64,000 nucleotides of DNA, from the NCBI RefSeq assembly GCF_016741855.1, contig NZ_JAERRH010000011.1, positions 124,001-188,000 on the forward strand, given 5' to 3'. Below, piece by piece: positions 45,701 to 53,859 of the stretch; within the stretch, counting starts at the first letter, position 1, and every line of letters starts with the position of its first letter. Below the pieces are notes generated by a model. The model saw nothing but the letters and a program-made list of their open reading frames with translations. It did not search any database and was not told the DNA's origin. The stretch is from Streptomyces musisoli. Lineage in GTDB: Bacteria > Actinomycetota > Actinomycetes > Streptomycetales > Streptomycetaceae. A program made the position numbers and the translations under genes.

Positions 45701-45951
45701 GCCTTGGCCGAGGCGAAGGTGTGCAGGCGGGCGTCGGCGACCTGGGCGACCACCGTGACGTGCTCGTCCATGGGCAGGTCGGCGAGGTGGGTGAGCTGGC
45801 CACGCTCCTCGTATCTGCGCGGGTAGTGGTGCAGGAGGTCACCGACGGTGTGCAGGCCGAGGTGCTCGGCCATCACCTTCGCGGTGGCGGGGCCGAGCAC
45901 TGACTTCAGGGGCTGCTTCAGGGGTTCTTGCAGTGCGGGCACGAGATCCAT
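42718..45951 (-). CDS. recG: ATP-dependent DNA helicase RecG, intein-containing
   Basis: RecG remodels stalled replication forks and branched DNA. The uninterrupted host protein would be 739 residues: wedge/OB domain (EERGQLTHLADLP, TVVAQVADAR), helicase motif I split as GEVGSGK and T, motif II DEQHRFG, motif III TATPIPRT, and the C-terminal QLRGRVGRG and LDGFELSRIDLEQR elements. The full frame is 1077 codons because a 338-codon intein (44005-45018) sits between Lys311 and Thr650. Unspliced protein would have a broken ATP-binding loop, so activity should depend on splicing. The ATG at 45951 begins the usual MDLVPALQEPL; no Shine-Dalgarno is seen. It is divergent from the HSP90-like gene. Confidence 0.95.
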   Translation of the reverse strand: MDLVPALQEPLKQPLKSVLGPATAKVMAEHLGLHTVGDLLHHYPRRYEERGQLTHLADLPMDEHVTVVAQVADARLHTFASAKAPRGKGQRLEVTITDGSGRLQLVFFGNGVHKPHKELLPGTRAMFAGKVSVFNRRLQLAHPAYELLQGDSAEAVETWAGALIPIYPATAKLESWKIGKAVQTVLPSAQEALDPLPDSLRSGRGLVPLPEALHKIHRPHTKADIADARARLKWDEAFVLQVALARRRHADTLLPAVPRRPKPDGILTAFDDRLPFTLTEGQQKVSREIFDDLATAHPMHRLLQGEVGSGKAQPLDSLVLTPSGFRRMGDMQVGDEVVVPAGEIALIDGVFPQGERDVWRIVLSDDSSVECDDEHLWIVGTSCAWHRGQPPKVMTTREIRHDLFKANGSSKWYLPAATPVDLGDDSVIPLDPYLFGLLLGDGSFRHNLRISTIDTEIRDAVAASVGPECRLVPVTGSRCDYTIQLTQRSGGARNPVIQILRDLGLWGRTSHGKFIPEEFKNTSIKNRLALLQGLLDTDGTVDANGMSISLCSASVRLAEDVAWLVRSLGGRARILRKKSAFTVSVALPDEYAPFRLTRKAERVGPRPKYNTFRRGIRAVEYVGRKPVQCISVAHPSRAYVTDHFAVTHNTMVALRAMLAVVDAGGQAAMLAPTEVLAQQHHRSVTEMMGELAEGGMLGGAEHSTKVVLLTGSMGMAARRQALLDLATGEAGIVIGTHALIEDKVQFHDLGLVVVDEQHRFGVEQRDALRGKGKQPPHLLVMTATPIPRTVAMTVFGDLETSVLDQLPAGRSPIASHVVPAADKPHFLARAWERVREEVESGHQAYVVCPRIGDEDDDPKKAGRKKSPEDEAEKRPPLAVLDVAGQLGRGPLQGLEVEVLHGRMHPDDKDAVMRRFAAGETDVLVATTVIEVGVNVPNATAMVIMDADRFGVSQLHQLRGRVGRGSAPGLCLLVSEMPEASAARQRLNAVASTLDGFELSRIDLEQRREGDVLGQAQSGARSSLRVLAVIEDEEVIAEARQEAAALVAADPELERLPGLRTALDALVDEEREQYLEKG
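44005..45018 (-). other. class 3 intein with LAGLIDADG endonuclease in the RecG P-loop
   Basis: A 338-residue protein intron between GSGK and T of RecG motif I. It begins AQPLDSLVLT, so residue 1 is Ala, not Cys or Ser. Block B reads DDEHLWIVG, with His two residues before Trp. Block F has Cys in KPVQCISVAHP. Block G is FAVTHN followed by Thr. Trp at B:12, Cys at F:4 and Thr at G:5 are the class 3 (WCT) marks, whose branched intermediate forms on the block F Cys. Two LAGLIDADG-like motifs, YLFGLLLGDGS and LALLQGLLDTDG, indicate a homing endonuclease. Three 60-base lines counted by hand are 53-63% GC against 77% in a flanking recG line, a sign of transfer. Confidence 0.93.
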
Positions 45952-46150
45952 TGCACACCACGGCACTGACAATGCCGTAGACGCCGCCCTGCTCCTTCTC
46001 GGCGAGGTGCCGTAAACATCAGGGAAACTCCTGGTCAGGGTGGCTGATCCGGATCTAGGATGGCGCGCTCCGGCCATCCTTCGCGGTCACCGCCCCGCCG
46101 GGACCGCCCGACCCCGCGCCGCTCGCACCTCCCCCTCCGGCGCAGTGACG

Positions 46151-47989
46151 ATGGACTCCCAGACCTCACAGGCATCCCAGCCATCCCAGTCACCTCAACC
46201 ACCTCATACGTTCCAGGTCGACCTGCGTGGTCTGGTGGACCTGCTCTCCCATCACCTCTACTCCAGCCCCAGGGTCTACCTGCGCGAGCTGCTGCAGAAC
46301 GCCGTGGACGCCATCACCGCCCGGCGGGCCGCCGACCCCGCCGCCCCGGCCCGGGTGCGGCTGTACGCGGTGGACGGCGGGCTGCGGGTGGAGGACACCG
46401 GTGTCGGGCTCACCGAGCCGGACGTGCACAGCCTGCTGGCGACCATCGGCCGCAGCTCCAAGCGGGCCGAGGGCCTTCAGGCGGCCCGGTCGGACTTCCT
46501 CGGCCAGTTCGGCATCGGGCTGCTCGCCTGCTTCGTGGTCGCCGAGCGGATCCGGGTCGTCAGCCGCAGCGCCCGGGCGCCCGAGGCCCCGCCGGTGGAG
46601 TGGACGGCCCGGGACGACGGCTCGTACACCGTGCGGACGCTGCCCGGCGCGGAGCGGCCCGAGCCGGGTACGACCGTGTACCTGACGGCGCGGGCCGGGG
46701 CGGCCGAGTGGCTCGCGCCCGAGCGGGTCCGCGCGTTGGCCCGGGACTTCGGCTCCCTGCTGCCTTACGACGTCCGGGTCGGTGACGAGCCGGTCACCGA
46801 GCTGCCCGCACCCTGGGACCGCGCCCATCCGAGTCCGGCCGGCCGGAGGGTGGCGCTGGCCCGGCACTGCCAGGAGCTGTTCGGGTTCACCCCGCTGGAC
46901 TCGATCGACCTGGGGGTGCCGCTGGCCGGGGTCCGCGGGGTGGCGTACGTGCTGCCGTCGGCGGTCAGTCCCGCCCAGCGGGCGACGCACCGCGTGCACC
47001 TGAAGGGCATGCTGCTCACCGAGCGGGCCGAACAGCTGCTGCCGGACTGGGCGTTCTTCGTGCGCTGCGTCCTGGACACCGACAGCCTGCGGCCGACCGC
47101 CTCGCGCGAGTCGCTGTACGAGGACGAGACGCTGGCCGCCGTGCGGGAGGCGCTGGGCGAAAGGATTCGGTCCTGGCTCACCGGGCTCGCCGCCGGTGAT
47201 CCGGAGCGGCTGTCGGCCTTCCTCGCCGTGCACCACCTGGGCGTGAAGTCCCTGGCCCGGCACGACACGGAGATGCTGCGCACGATGCTGCCGTGGCTGC
47301 CGTTCGAGACGACCGACGGGCAGATCTGTCTGGAGGAGTTCGCGCAGCGGCACCCGGTGGTGCACTTCACGCGGACGGTCGAGGAGTACCGGCAGGTCGC
47401 GCCGATCGCCTCGGCGCAGGGCATCGGGGTGGTCAACGGCGGCTACACGTACGACAGCGAGCTGGTCGAGGCGCTGCCGCGGGTGCGGCCGGGCACGGTG
47501 GTCGCCGAACTCGACGCGGACACCGTGACCGCGCACCTGGACGCGGTCGACCCGGGCGAGGAGCTGGCGCTGTCCGGGTTCCTGGCCGCGGCCCGGGACC
47601 GGCTCGACCCGCTGGGCTGCGACGTCGTCCTGCGGGCCTTCCACCCGCTGTCCGTGCCCGCACTGCACCTGGACGACCGGGCCGCCCGGCACGAACAGGC
47701 CCGCGCGGCGGCCGAGGAACAGGCCGACGACCTGTGGGCGGGCATCCTGGGCTCCCTGCGCGGCAGCGCCCCCCGCGCGCGTCTGGTGCTGAACCATCTC
47801 AACCCGCTGGTCCGGCGCATCGGTTCGCTCGGCGAACCGGAACTGATCGGCACCGCGACCGAGTCGCTCTACGGGCAGGCGCTGCTGATGGCGCAGCGCC
47901 CGCTGCGGCCTGCCGACTCGGCACTGCTCAACCGGGCGTTCATCGGGCTGCTCGAATGGGCGACCCACGGGGAGGGGTACGGACGATGA
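46151..47989 (+). CDS. HSP90-like GHKL ATPase
   Basis: A 612-residue HSP90-family protein, not the canonical HtpG. The N-terminal GHKL fold is complete: YLRELLQNAVDAITARR with the catalytic Glu and the Mg-binding Asn, DTGVGLT, SDFLGQFGIGLLACF, and GTTVYLTAR. The middle domain has LKGMLLTERAEQLLPDW and TASRESLYED. The C-terminal dimerisation part is diverged. It is an ATP-driven chaperone by family; the client is unknown. The ATG at 46151 (MDSQTSQASQ) has no clear Shine-Dalgarno and a GTG two codons upstream is possible. Its TGA overlaps the ATG of the TPR gene (ATGA), so the two are co-translated. Confidence 0.88.
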   Translation: MDSQTSQASQPSQSPQPPHTFQVDLRGLVDLLSHHLYSSPRVYLRELLQNAVDAITARRAADPAAPARVRLYAVDGGLRVEDTGVGLTEPDVHSLLATIGRSSKRAEGLQAARSDFLGQFGIGLLACFVVAERIRVVSRSARAPEAPPVEWTARDDGSYTVRTLPGAERPEPGTTVYLTARAGAAEWLAPERVRALARDFGSLLPYDVRVGDEPVTELPAPWDRAHPSPAGRRVALARHCQELFGFTPLDSIDLGVPLAGVRGVAYVLPSAVSPAQRATHRVHLKGMLLTERAEQLLPDWAFFVRCVLDTDSLRPTASRESLYEDETLAAVREALGERIRSWLTGLAAGDPERLSAFLAVHHLGVKSLARHDTEMLRTMLPWLPFETTDGQICLEEFAQRHPVVHFTRTVEEYRQVAPIASAQGIGVVNGGYTYDSELVEALPRVRPGTVVAELDADTVTAHLDAVDPGEELALSGFLAAARDRLDPLGCDVVLRAFHPLSVPALHLDDRAARHEQARAAAEEQADDLWAGILGSLRGSAPRARLVLNHLNPLVRRIGSLGEPELIGTATESLYGQALLMAQRPLRPADSALLNRAFIGLLEWATHGEGYGR

Positions 47990-50900
47990 GCGGGATCGCG
48001 GACTTCGAGGAGCTGCGCCGGGCGCTGGCGGAGAACTCCGAGCAGCCGGAGGGCCCGGCCCGCAACGCGCGCGCGGAGCAGCTGCTCGCCGAGGCCGAGC
48101 GGCTCGACACCCCGCTCGCCGTGATCGAGGCCCTCGGGCACCAGCTGAAGGTCTACAACTACAGCTCCGAGAAGGACAAGATGTTCGTCCCGTTCGCGCG
48201 GCTGCTGCGCATGTGGGACGAACGGCCGGAGGAGTTCGACGAGTACGAGACGCACTCGCTGCACTGGGTCTTCAAGTGGATGTCGGCGGGCATGCTGAAC
48301 CAGCCGCACATCCCGCTCGCCTCGGTCGAGAAGTGGCTCGGCGAGATGGAGCACCGCTACCGGCTCGCCGGGTACTCCGAACGGGCGGTGCGCAGCGCGG
48401 AGTTCAGCGTCGCCGCGCATGTCGGGGACCTCGCGCGGGCGGGGCGGGCGTACGCCGCGTGGCTGGCCGCGCACCGGGACCAGATGGCTGACTGCCACGC
48501 CTGCGAGCTGCGCGTTCAGGGCAGCTGGCAGGTCCGGTGCGGCCGGGACGCGGAGGCGCTCGAGCTGTGGCGGCCGGTGCTGGAGGGCGAGTTCGCCTGC
48601 GCTCACGAGCCGCACACCGTGCTGGCCTCCTCGCTGGCCCCGCTGCTGCGTCTCGGCCGCGTGGACGAGGCGCGGGCCCATCATCTGCGCGGCTTCCGGC
48701 TGGTGCGGCCCATGGAGAGCATGCGGGGGGCGTACGCCGACCACGTGGAGTTCTGCGCGCTGACCGGCAACGAGGCGCGCGGTCTGGAGCTGCTGGCCGA
48801 GCGGCCCGCCTACTTCACGGACACCGGGCAGCCGCGCAGCCGGCTCGACTTCATGGCCGTGGTGACCCTGCTGACCGACCGGCTGACCGGGCTGGGCCTC
48901 GGCGAGCGGCGGGTGCCGGGGCCGGCCGGGCGGACCTGGACCGCGCGGGAACTCGCGGCGCACGCGCGCGCGGAGGCGACGGAACTCGCCGGGCGGTTCG
49001 ACCGCCGCAACGGCACCTCCTGCGTCGGCGACCGGATCCGCGCGCGGATGGCCCAGCGCCCGCTGGTGGAGCGGCTGCCGCTGGGGGTGCGGAACGTACG
49101 GACCGCGGCGGCACCGGCGGCCGCCCCTCCCCCGGCCGCCGCGGAGACCGCCCGAGCGGCCGCCGAACCCGCGCTGTCCGCCCTGCTCGCCGAGGCGCGG
49201 CGGCTGTCGGACACCCTCCGGCCGCACGCGCTGGAGGCGTGGGCCGCGGTCGCACGGGCCGCGCAGGACGGCACCGGGCTGGCGCCGCGGGACCGTGCGG
49301 AACTCGCCGACCACGAGGCGATGGCGCAGGGCCCCGAGGGGCTCGCCCTGTTCGACCGGGCGGCGGAGCTGTACGCGGAGGCGGGCGACCCCGGGGAGGC
49401 GTTGGCGGCACGCGCGCGTGCGGCGTACGTCCGCGCGCTGACGGGCGAGGTGGACGCGGCCCTGGCCGTGGTCACCGGCCTGTACGACGAGGTGCTCGCG
49501 CTGTACGCGGACGAGGGCACCGGGGTGCGCCAGACCGCGTCGGTGGTGATGAGCCGGGCGCGGATCCTGATGCGGCGGGTGCACGAGGCCGCCGAGCACG
49601 GCGCGGGAGAGACCGCCCACGGGGCGCTGGGCGACGCCGAGGCCGCCGTGCGTGAGGTGCTCGCGCTCGTCGAGGGGTGCGGCGCGGACGACGTGCGGCT
49701 GGTGGCACGGGCCGCCGAGGCGCGGGCGATGCTCGCCGAGCTGGCCGGGCTCACCGGGGACGCGGAGCGGGCGGCGGAGCTGTTCCGGCGGGCCGCCGGC
49801 GCGTACGTGTCCGCCGGGCTGCCCTGGTTCGCGGTGGAGTACGAGGTGCAGGTCGCCGCCCTGGCGCACCAGGCCGGCGATGCGGCCGGGGCCGAGCGGG
49901 CGCTGCGCGGCGCCCTGGAGCACGGCGGCCCGTATGTGGAGCCGGTCGGGCGGGCCCAGCTGCACCTCCAGCTCGCCGAGGTGCTCGGCGGCCGGGACGC
50001 GGCCGAGGAGGCGGCCGAGCACGCGCTGGAGGCCGCGCACTGGGCCGACGAGGCCGGCGAGAGCGGCACCCTGGGCGCCTGGGCGCGGCAGCAGCTGGGC
50101 GGGTTCCTGCTGCGCCGGGGCCGGTACGCGGAGGCCGCCGAGGTGCTGGAGTCCGCGCTGGCCGACCTGAGCGCCGGCACGCACGGCGACGGGGTGGTGG
50201 TCCAGGCCCGCTGGTGGCTCGGGGACTGCCTGGGCGAGCTGGGCGAGCACCGGGCCGCCGCCGAACAGCGGCTCAAGGCCGCCGAGCTGGCCCGGGACTG
50301 GCCCGAGCAGCAGGACCACGCCACGCTCGCCCACCTCGCCGCCGAGTCCCTGGGCCACGCGGGGCTGGCCGAGGAGGCGGACCGGGCCTACGCGCGCGCG
50401 GGCGACCTGTGGCGCTCGCTCGGCAACGCGCAGTTCCTCGTCCGCTCGCTGCGGGCCCGGGCCTGGCTGGCGCTGGGCCAAGACTCCGGTGCGTCGGACG
50501 CGCGTGAGCTGATGGCGTGTGCGGTGCGGGAGTGCGAGACCGCGCTGGCGGCGGCGGACCCGGCGGACCGGGAGCAGCTGTCCGCCGAACTCGGCGGGAC
50601 GCACCGCCAGTTCGCGGAGCTGCTGGCGCGTTCGGCGTCAGAGCAGGCCGAGGACGGGGCGGAGGCCGAGGACGCGGCGATCCGGGCCGCGTTCGAGGCG
50701 GCCCTGGAGCAGATGACCCGGGCCGTGGCGGTGTTCGCCGCGCTGGGCGGGGCCGGGTTGCACGACCGCACCGGTGCCGAACTGGCCGCGGGCTGGCTGG
50801 AGGCCGACCTGGGCCGCCCGGCGCGGGCGGCGGCACGCGCGCGTGACGTGCTCGCGGCCTACGAGGACGCCGACGACGCGGACGACACCGCCCGCGCCCG

Positions 50901-51102
50901 CCAGGCGGAGGCGGCCCAGCTGCTGGATGCGGCACGGGAGGCGGATGGAGCGGATGGAGCTGGTGGGTCGGATGGAGCCGGTGGGTCTGACGGGGCCGAC
51001 AGGTCGGATGGAGCCGGTGGGTCGGATCGGGCCGGTGGGTCGGATGGGGCCGACGGGTTCGACGGGGGCGACCGACGGGGCCGATGGGGCCGGTCGGGCT
51101 GA
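47986..51102 (+). CDS. large TPR-type helical repeat protein coupled to HSP90
   Basis: A 1038-residue soluble protein of alpha-helical repeats, for example AGDAAGAERALRGALEHGG, RYAEAAEVLESALADL and EHRAAAEQRLKAAELARDW, with TPR spacing. The first 300 residues (VFKWMSAGMLNQPHIPL, ADCHACELRVQGSWQ) are unlike plain TPR and match the Streptomyces proteins encoded beside HSP90-like genes as I recall. No enzymatic motif, signal peptide or membrane segment was seen. The last 40 residues are a Gly/Asp/Ser repeat. The ATG at 47986 is preceded by GGAGGGG and overlaps the HSP90 stop. TPR proteins are classic HSP90 co-chaperones, so a complex is inferred. Confidence 0.85.
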   Translation: MSGIADFEELRRALAENSEQPEGPARNARAEQLLAEAERLDTPLAVIEALGHQLKVYNYSSEKDKMFVPFARLLRMWDERPEEFDEYETHSLHWVFKWMSAGMLNQPHIPLASVEKWLGEMEHRYRLAGYSERAVRSAEFSVAAHVGDLARAGRAYAAWLAAHRDQMADCHACELRVQGSWQVRCGRDAEALELWRPVLEGEFACAHEPHTVLASSLAPLLRLGRVDEARAHHLRGFRLVRPMESMRGAYADHVEFCALTGNEARGLELLAERPAYFTDTGQPRSRLDFMAVVTLLTDRLTGLGLGERRVPGPAGRTWTARELAAHARAEATELAGRFDRRNGTSCVGDRIRARMAQRPLVERLPLGVRNVRTAAAPAAAPPPAAAETARAAAEPALSALLAEARRLSDTLRPHALEAWAAVARAAQDGTGLAPRDRAELADHEAMAQGPEGLALFDRAAELYAEAGDPGEALAARARAAYVRALTGEVDAALAVVTGLYDEVLALYADEGTGVRQTASVVMSRARILMRRVHEAAEHGAGETAHGALGDAEAAVREVLALVEGCGADDVRLVARAAEARAMLAELAGLTGDAERAAELFRRAAGAYVSAGLPWFAVEYEVQVAALAHQAGDAAGAERALRGALEHGGPYVEPVGRAQLHLQLAEVLGGRDAAEEAAEHALEAAHWADEAGESGTLGAWARQQLGGFLLRRGRYAEAAEVLESALADLSAGTHGDGVVVQARWWLGDCLGELGEHRAAAEQRLKAAELARDWPEQQDHATLAHLAAESLGHAGLAEEADRAYARAGDLWRSLGNAQFLVRSLRARAWLALGQDSGASDARELMACAVRECETALAAADPADREQLSAELGGTHRQFAELLARSASEQAEDGAEAEDAAIRAAFEAALEQMTRAVAVFAALGGAGLHDRTGAELAAGWLEADLGRPARAAARARDVLAAYEDADDADDTARARQAEAAQLLDAAREADGADGAGGSDGAGGSDGADRSDGAGGSDRAGGSDGADGFDGGDRRGRWGRSG
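50941..51062. repeat. Gly/Asp/Ser-encoding degenerate repeat at the TPR gene 3' end
   Basis: Units such as tcggatggagccggtggg recur about seven times with variation, encoding (S/R)DGA(G/D)G. The reading frame is kept to the stop at 51102, after which similar purine-rich repeats continue in non-coding DNA. Confidence 0.65.
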
Positions 51103-51328
51103 AGAGGCCGAAGAGGCCGACAGTGCCGAGGGGCCGACGGGGCCGAAGATGCAGAAGGGGCGATGTAGCGGTAGGGCGATGTAGCGGGCGGAGAAAAGAA
51201 GACGGGGGAAGCGGCAGAAGCGGAGGAGGCGGCTCGCGCGGAACAGCCGGACGCGCAGACCGGCCCGCGGGGCCGATCCGCTCACGGCCAAGCCCACCGA
51301 TCACCGCACGCCGGGCCGGTTCCGTCGG

Positions 51329-53263
51329 TCACTCCACTCCGATGAGCAGCAGTGCTCCCTGGCGGCCGCCGCGGTACACCGCCGTGTCCACGGCCAGGTA
51401 AGACTCCCGTACGCGTGCCTCCAGATGCGCGGCGACGGTCTCGGGGGCCTCGTCGCCGACGACGAGCGTGACCAGTTCGCCGCCCGCCTGGAGCATGCGG
51501 TCCAGCACGATGCGCGCGGTGGCCGTGACGTCCGCGCCGATCACCGCCACGTCGCCGTCGATCAGGCCGAGCACGTCCCCGGCCTGGCAGATGCCGGCCG
51601 TCGTCCAGGACTGGTGCTCGGCCACGACGACCTCGGCGTAACGGGTGGCGCCCGCCGCCGAGGTCATCTGGACGACGTCCTCGTCGAACCGGCGTCCCGG
51701 CTCGTGCACGGCGAGCGCGGCGATGCCCTGGACCGCCGAGCGGGTCGGGATCAGGGCCACGCGGATGCCCTCGGTGCGGGCCTGTTCGGCCGCCGCGGCG
51801 GCCGTGTGGCGCAGCTCGGCGTCGTTGGGCAGCAGCACGACCTCGCGCGCGTGGGCGCGCCGTACCGCCTGCACCAGCTCCCCGCTGGCCGGCGGCTCCC
51901 CGGGGCGGGCGAGCACGGTGGTCGCGCCGGCCTCGGTGTACAGCCCGGCCAGCCCCTCGCCCGGTACGACGGCGACGACGGCCCGCTGGGCGCGTTCACG
52001 CGGCGGGCGCTCGCGGCCGGTGTGCGCGTCGCCGAGCCCGAAGTGCGTGATCCGGATGCGGTACGGCCGCCCCGCCTCGACCCCGGCCTCCACGGCGGCG
52101 CCCGCGTCGTCGACGTGCACATGGACGTTCCACAGGCCGTCGCCGCCGACCACGACCAGGGAGTCCCCGAGGGCGTCGAGCCGTGTGCGCAGCCGGGCCA
52201 CGGCCGCGTCGTCGGCCTCCAGCAGGTAGATCACCTCGAACGCGGGCCCACCGGTCCCGGCCGCGTCGGCGCCGAGGCCCGGTTCACACCGCCCGCTGTC
52301 GGATTCACACAGCCCGGCATCGGATGCGTCCAGCCCGGCATCCGATTCGCGCCCCGCACCGGATGCGCCCAACCCGCCGTCGGATGCGCGCAGCCCCGTA
52401 CCGGATGCGTACGGTCCGGCACCGGAACGACTCTCCACGCGCGCGTGGACGTCCCCGGAATCCGCCTCCGCGGCCTGGCAGGCGTCCCGGAGCGCGGCCT
52501 CCCGGTACGGCGCCTCCCGGAACAGGTCCTCCCCGTACGGCGCCCGTACCGCGTCCTCCCCGTACGGCGCCTCCCGTACCGCGTCCCCCCTGTACGGCGC
52601 CTCCTGGACCGCCTCGCCCGTGAACGCCTCCACCAGCGCCCCCAGCACCGTCACCAGTCCCCGTCCGCCCGCGTCGACCACGCCGGCCCGCTCCAGCACG
52701 GCCAGCTGGCCCGGGGTCGCCGCCAAGGCCGCCCGCGCGCCCTCGTAGGCGGCCCGCGCGACCGTCCCGCAGTCGCCCTCGGCTCCCTCGGCGGCCTCGG
52801 CGGCGGCCGAGGCGACCGTGAGCACCGTGCCCTCGACGGGGTGGGCGACGGCCTGCCGCGCGGAGTCGGCGGCCCGGCGCAGGGCCAGCCGCAGCCCCGG
52901 GCCGTCGATGCGGGCGGCGTCGTCCGGCCCCGCGAGCACCTGCGCCATCCCCCGCAGCAGCTGCGCCAGGATCGTCCCGGAGTTGCCGCGGGCCCCGATG
53001 AGCGCACCGTGGGCCATGGCCCGTACCGCGTCCGCCAGTGACGGCTCCGCGCGGCCGGTCTCGTAACCGGCGAACACCGCCTCCACGGCCGTCGCCGCCG
53101 ACTCCAGGGTCAGGTACAGATTGGTCCCGGTGTCGCCGTCGGCCACCGGGTAGACGTTGATCGCGTCGATGTCCTCACGGGCCCGCCCCAGTGACCGGAG
53201 CGCCAGACCGCACCAGGTGCGCACCGCGAGAGCATCGAAGAATGTCTGCGGCACCTGCGCCAC
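51329..53263 (-). CDS. DAK2-domain / FakA-like kinase protein
   Basis: A 644-residue protein. The N-terminal DAK2 domain shows INVYPVADGDTGTNLYLTL, where the Asp residues bind Mg-ATP, and GARGNSGTILAQLLRG. The C-terminal half resembles the FakA C-terminal region (VAVVPGEGLAGLYTEAGAT, LPNDAELRHTA). FakA phosphorylates fatty acids held by a DegV-type protein in firmicutes; a similar role here is inferred and no degV gene is adjacent. Residues about 211-342 form a repetitive linker (EAPYGEDAVRAPYGED, then ASDGGLGASGAG). The GTG at 53263 has GGGAGG at 5-base spacing. It is divergent from rpmB, as usual in Streptomyces. Confidence 0.88.
   Translation of the reverse strand: MAQVPQTFFDALAVRTWCGLALRSLGRAREDIDAINVYPVADGDTGTNLYLTLESAATAVEAVFAGYETGRAEPSLADAVRAMAHGALIGARGNSGTILAQLLRGMAQVLAGPDDAARIDGPGLRLALRRAADSARQAVAHPVEGTVLTVASAAAEAAEGAEGDCGTVARAAYEGARAALAATPGQLAVLERAGVVDAGGRGLVTVLGALVEAFTGEAVQEAPYRGDAVREAPYGEDAVRAPYGEDLFREAPYREAALRDACQAAEADSGDVHARVESRSGAGPYASGTGLRASDGGLGASGAGRESDAGLDASDAGLCESDSGRCEPGLGADAAGTGGPAFEVIYLLEADDAAVARLRTRLDALGDSLVVVGGDGLWNVHVHVDDAGAAVEAGVEAGRPYRIRITHFGLGDAHTGRERPPRERAQRAVVAVVPGEGLAGLYTEAGATTVLARPGEPPASGELVQAVRRAHAREVVLLPNDAELRHTAAAAAEQARTEGIRVALIPTRSAVQGIAALAVHEPGRRFDEDVVQMTSAAGATRYAEVVVAEHQSWTTAGICQAGDVLGLIDGDVAVIGADVTATARIVLDRMLQAGGELVTLVVGDEAPETVAAHLEARVRESYLAVDTAVYRGGRQGALLLIGVE
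52240..52630. repeat. low-complexity linker of the DAK2 protein
   Basis: Two adjacent degenerate repeat blocks: one of about 24-30 bases encoding (D)A(V/L)REAPYGE units near 52480-52610, and one of about 24 bases encoding ASD(A/G)GL-type units near 52260-52430. Both keep the frame. Together they add about 130 residues between the two conserved domains. Confidence 0.65.
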
Positions 53264-53466
53264 CTGCGCCTCCCTGAGCTGGCTGGACGTGGACGCAGCG
53301 TAGACCCCGGACCGGTGTCCTCCGGAAGAGGGCCGGGAGCGGGGCCCTGACCTGCCATGGTAGTTTCGCCCTACGGACGCAGTCGTTGTATGCTGCTCCG
53401 GTTGCCCGATCCGATCGGGCTATTCCCCCTGGCAACGCCACTCAAGATCTCAGGTTTTCAGATCTC

Positions 53467-53486
53467 GATCCCGGCATGCCGGGATC
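53467..53486. promoter_or_regulatory. perfect 20-bp palindrome in the rpmB leader
   Basis: GATCCCGGCA followed by its exact reverse complement, ending 35 bases before the rpmB GTG. It follows two AGATCTC direct repeats (near 53443 and 53460). It may be a leader hairpin for feedback control of L28 or an operator; neither is proven. Confidence 0.5.
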
Positions 53487-53521
53487 AACCGTAAGTGCAT
53501 CTGAAGTCTTTGGAGTGACCC

Positions 53522-53707
53522 GTGGCTGCCAACTGCGACGTCTGCGGCAAGGGGCCGGGCTTCGGCAACAACATCTCGCACTCGCACCGCCGTACGTCCC
53601 GCCGCTGGAACCCGAACATCCAGCGTGTGCGTACCGTGGTCGGCGGGACGCCGAAGCGCGTGAACGCCTGCACCTCGTGCATCAAGGCCGGCAAGGTCTC
53701 GCGCTGA
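53522..53707 (+). CDS. rpmB: 50S ribosomal protein L28, zinc-binding form
   Basis: A 61-residue protein starting [20 protein letters not shown], with zinc-ligand pairs CDVC and CTSC (C+ form). The GTG at 53522 follows TTTGGAGTGACC. It is a single-gene transcript: a classical U-tract terminator follows at 53788-53819. A cysteine-free, Zur-regulated paralogue is expected elsewhere in such genomes. Confidence 0.97.
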   Translation: MAANCDVCGKGPGFGNNISHSHRRTSRRWNPNIQRVRTVVGGTPKRVNACTSCIKAGKVSR

Positions 53708-53787
53708 CGCTACATCCCCCACTCTCGGGCTGGCTCGAGCGGGGGGACCCCCATCCGCGCGCGGCCACTGCCTGGCTCGCTGCACTT

Positions 53788-53819
53788 AGCCGGTCCACCT
53801 CACGGTGGGCCGGCTTTTT
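53788..53819 (+). terminator. intrinsic terminator of rpmB
   Basis: Twelve-bp stem AGCCGGTCCACC (53788-53799) with 53804-53815 (one G-T pair), loop TCAC, followed by TTTTT. It is the most canonical U-tract terminator noticed in the window. Confidence 0.9.
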
Positions 53820-53859
53820 GCCGTACCCAAGATCGTGACCAGCTGCCAGAATCCACGGA

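Noticed and set aside
42484-45903. Plus-strand open frame of about 1,140 codons opposite recG
   Set aside because: Antisense shadow of recG; only the minus strand shows helicase motifs, intein blocks and proper codon bias.
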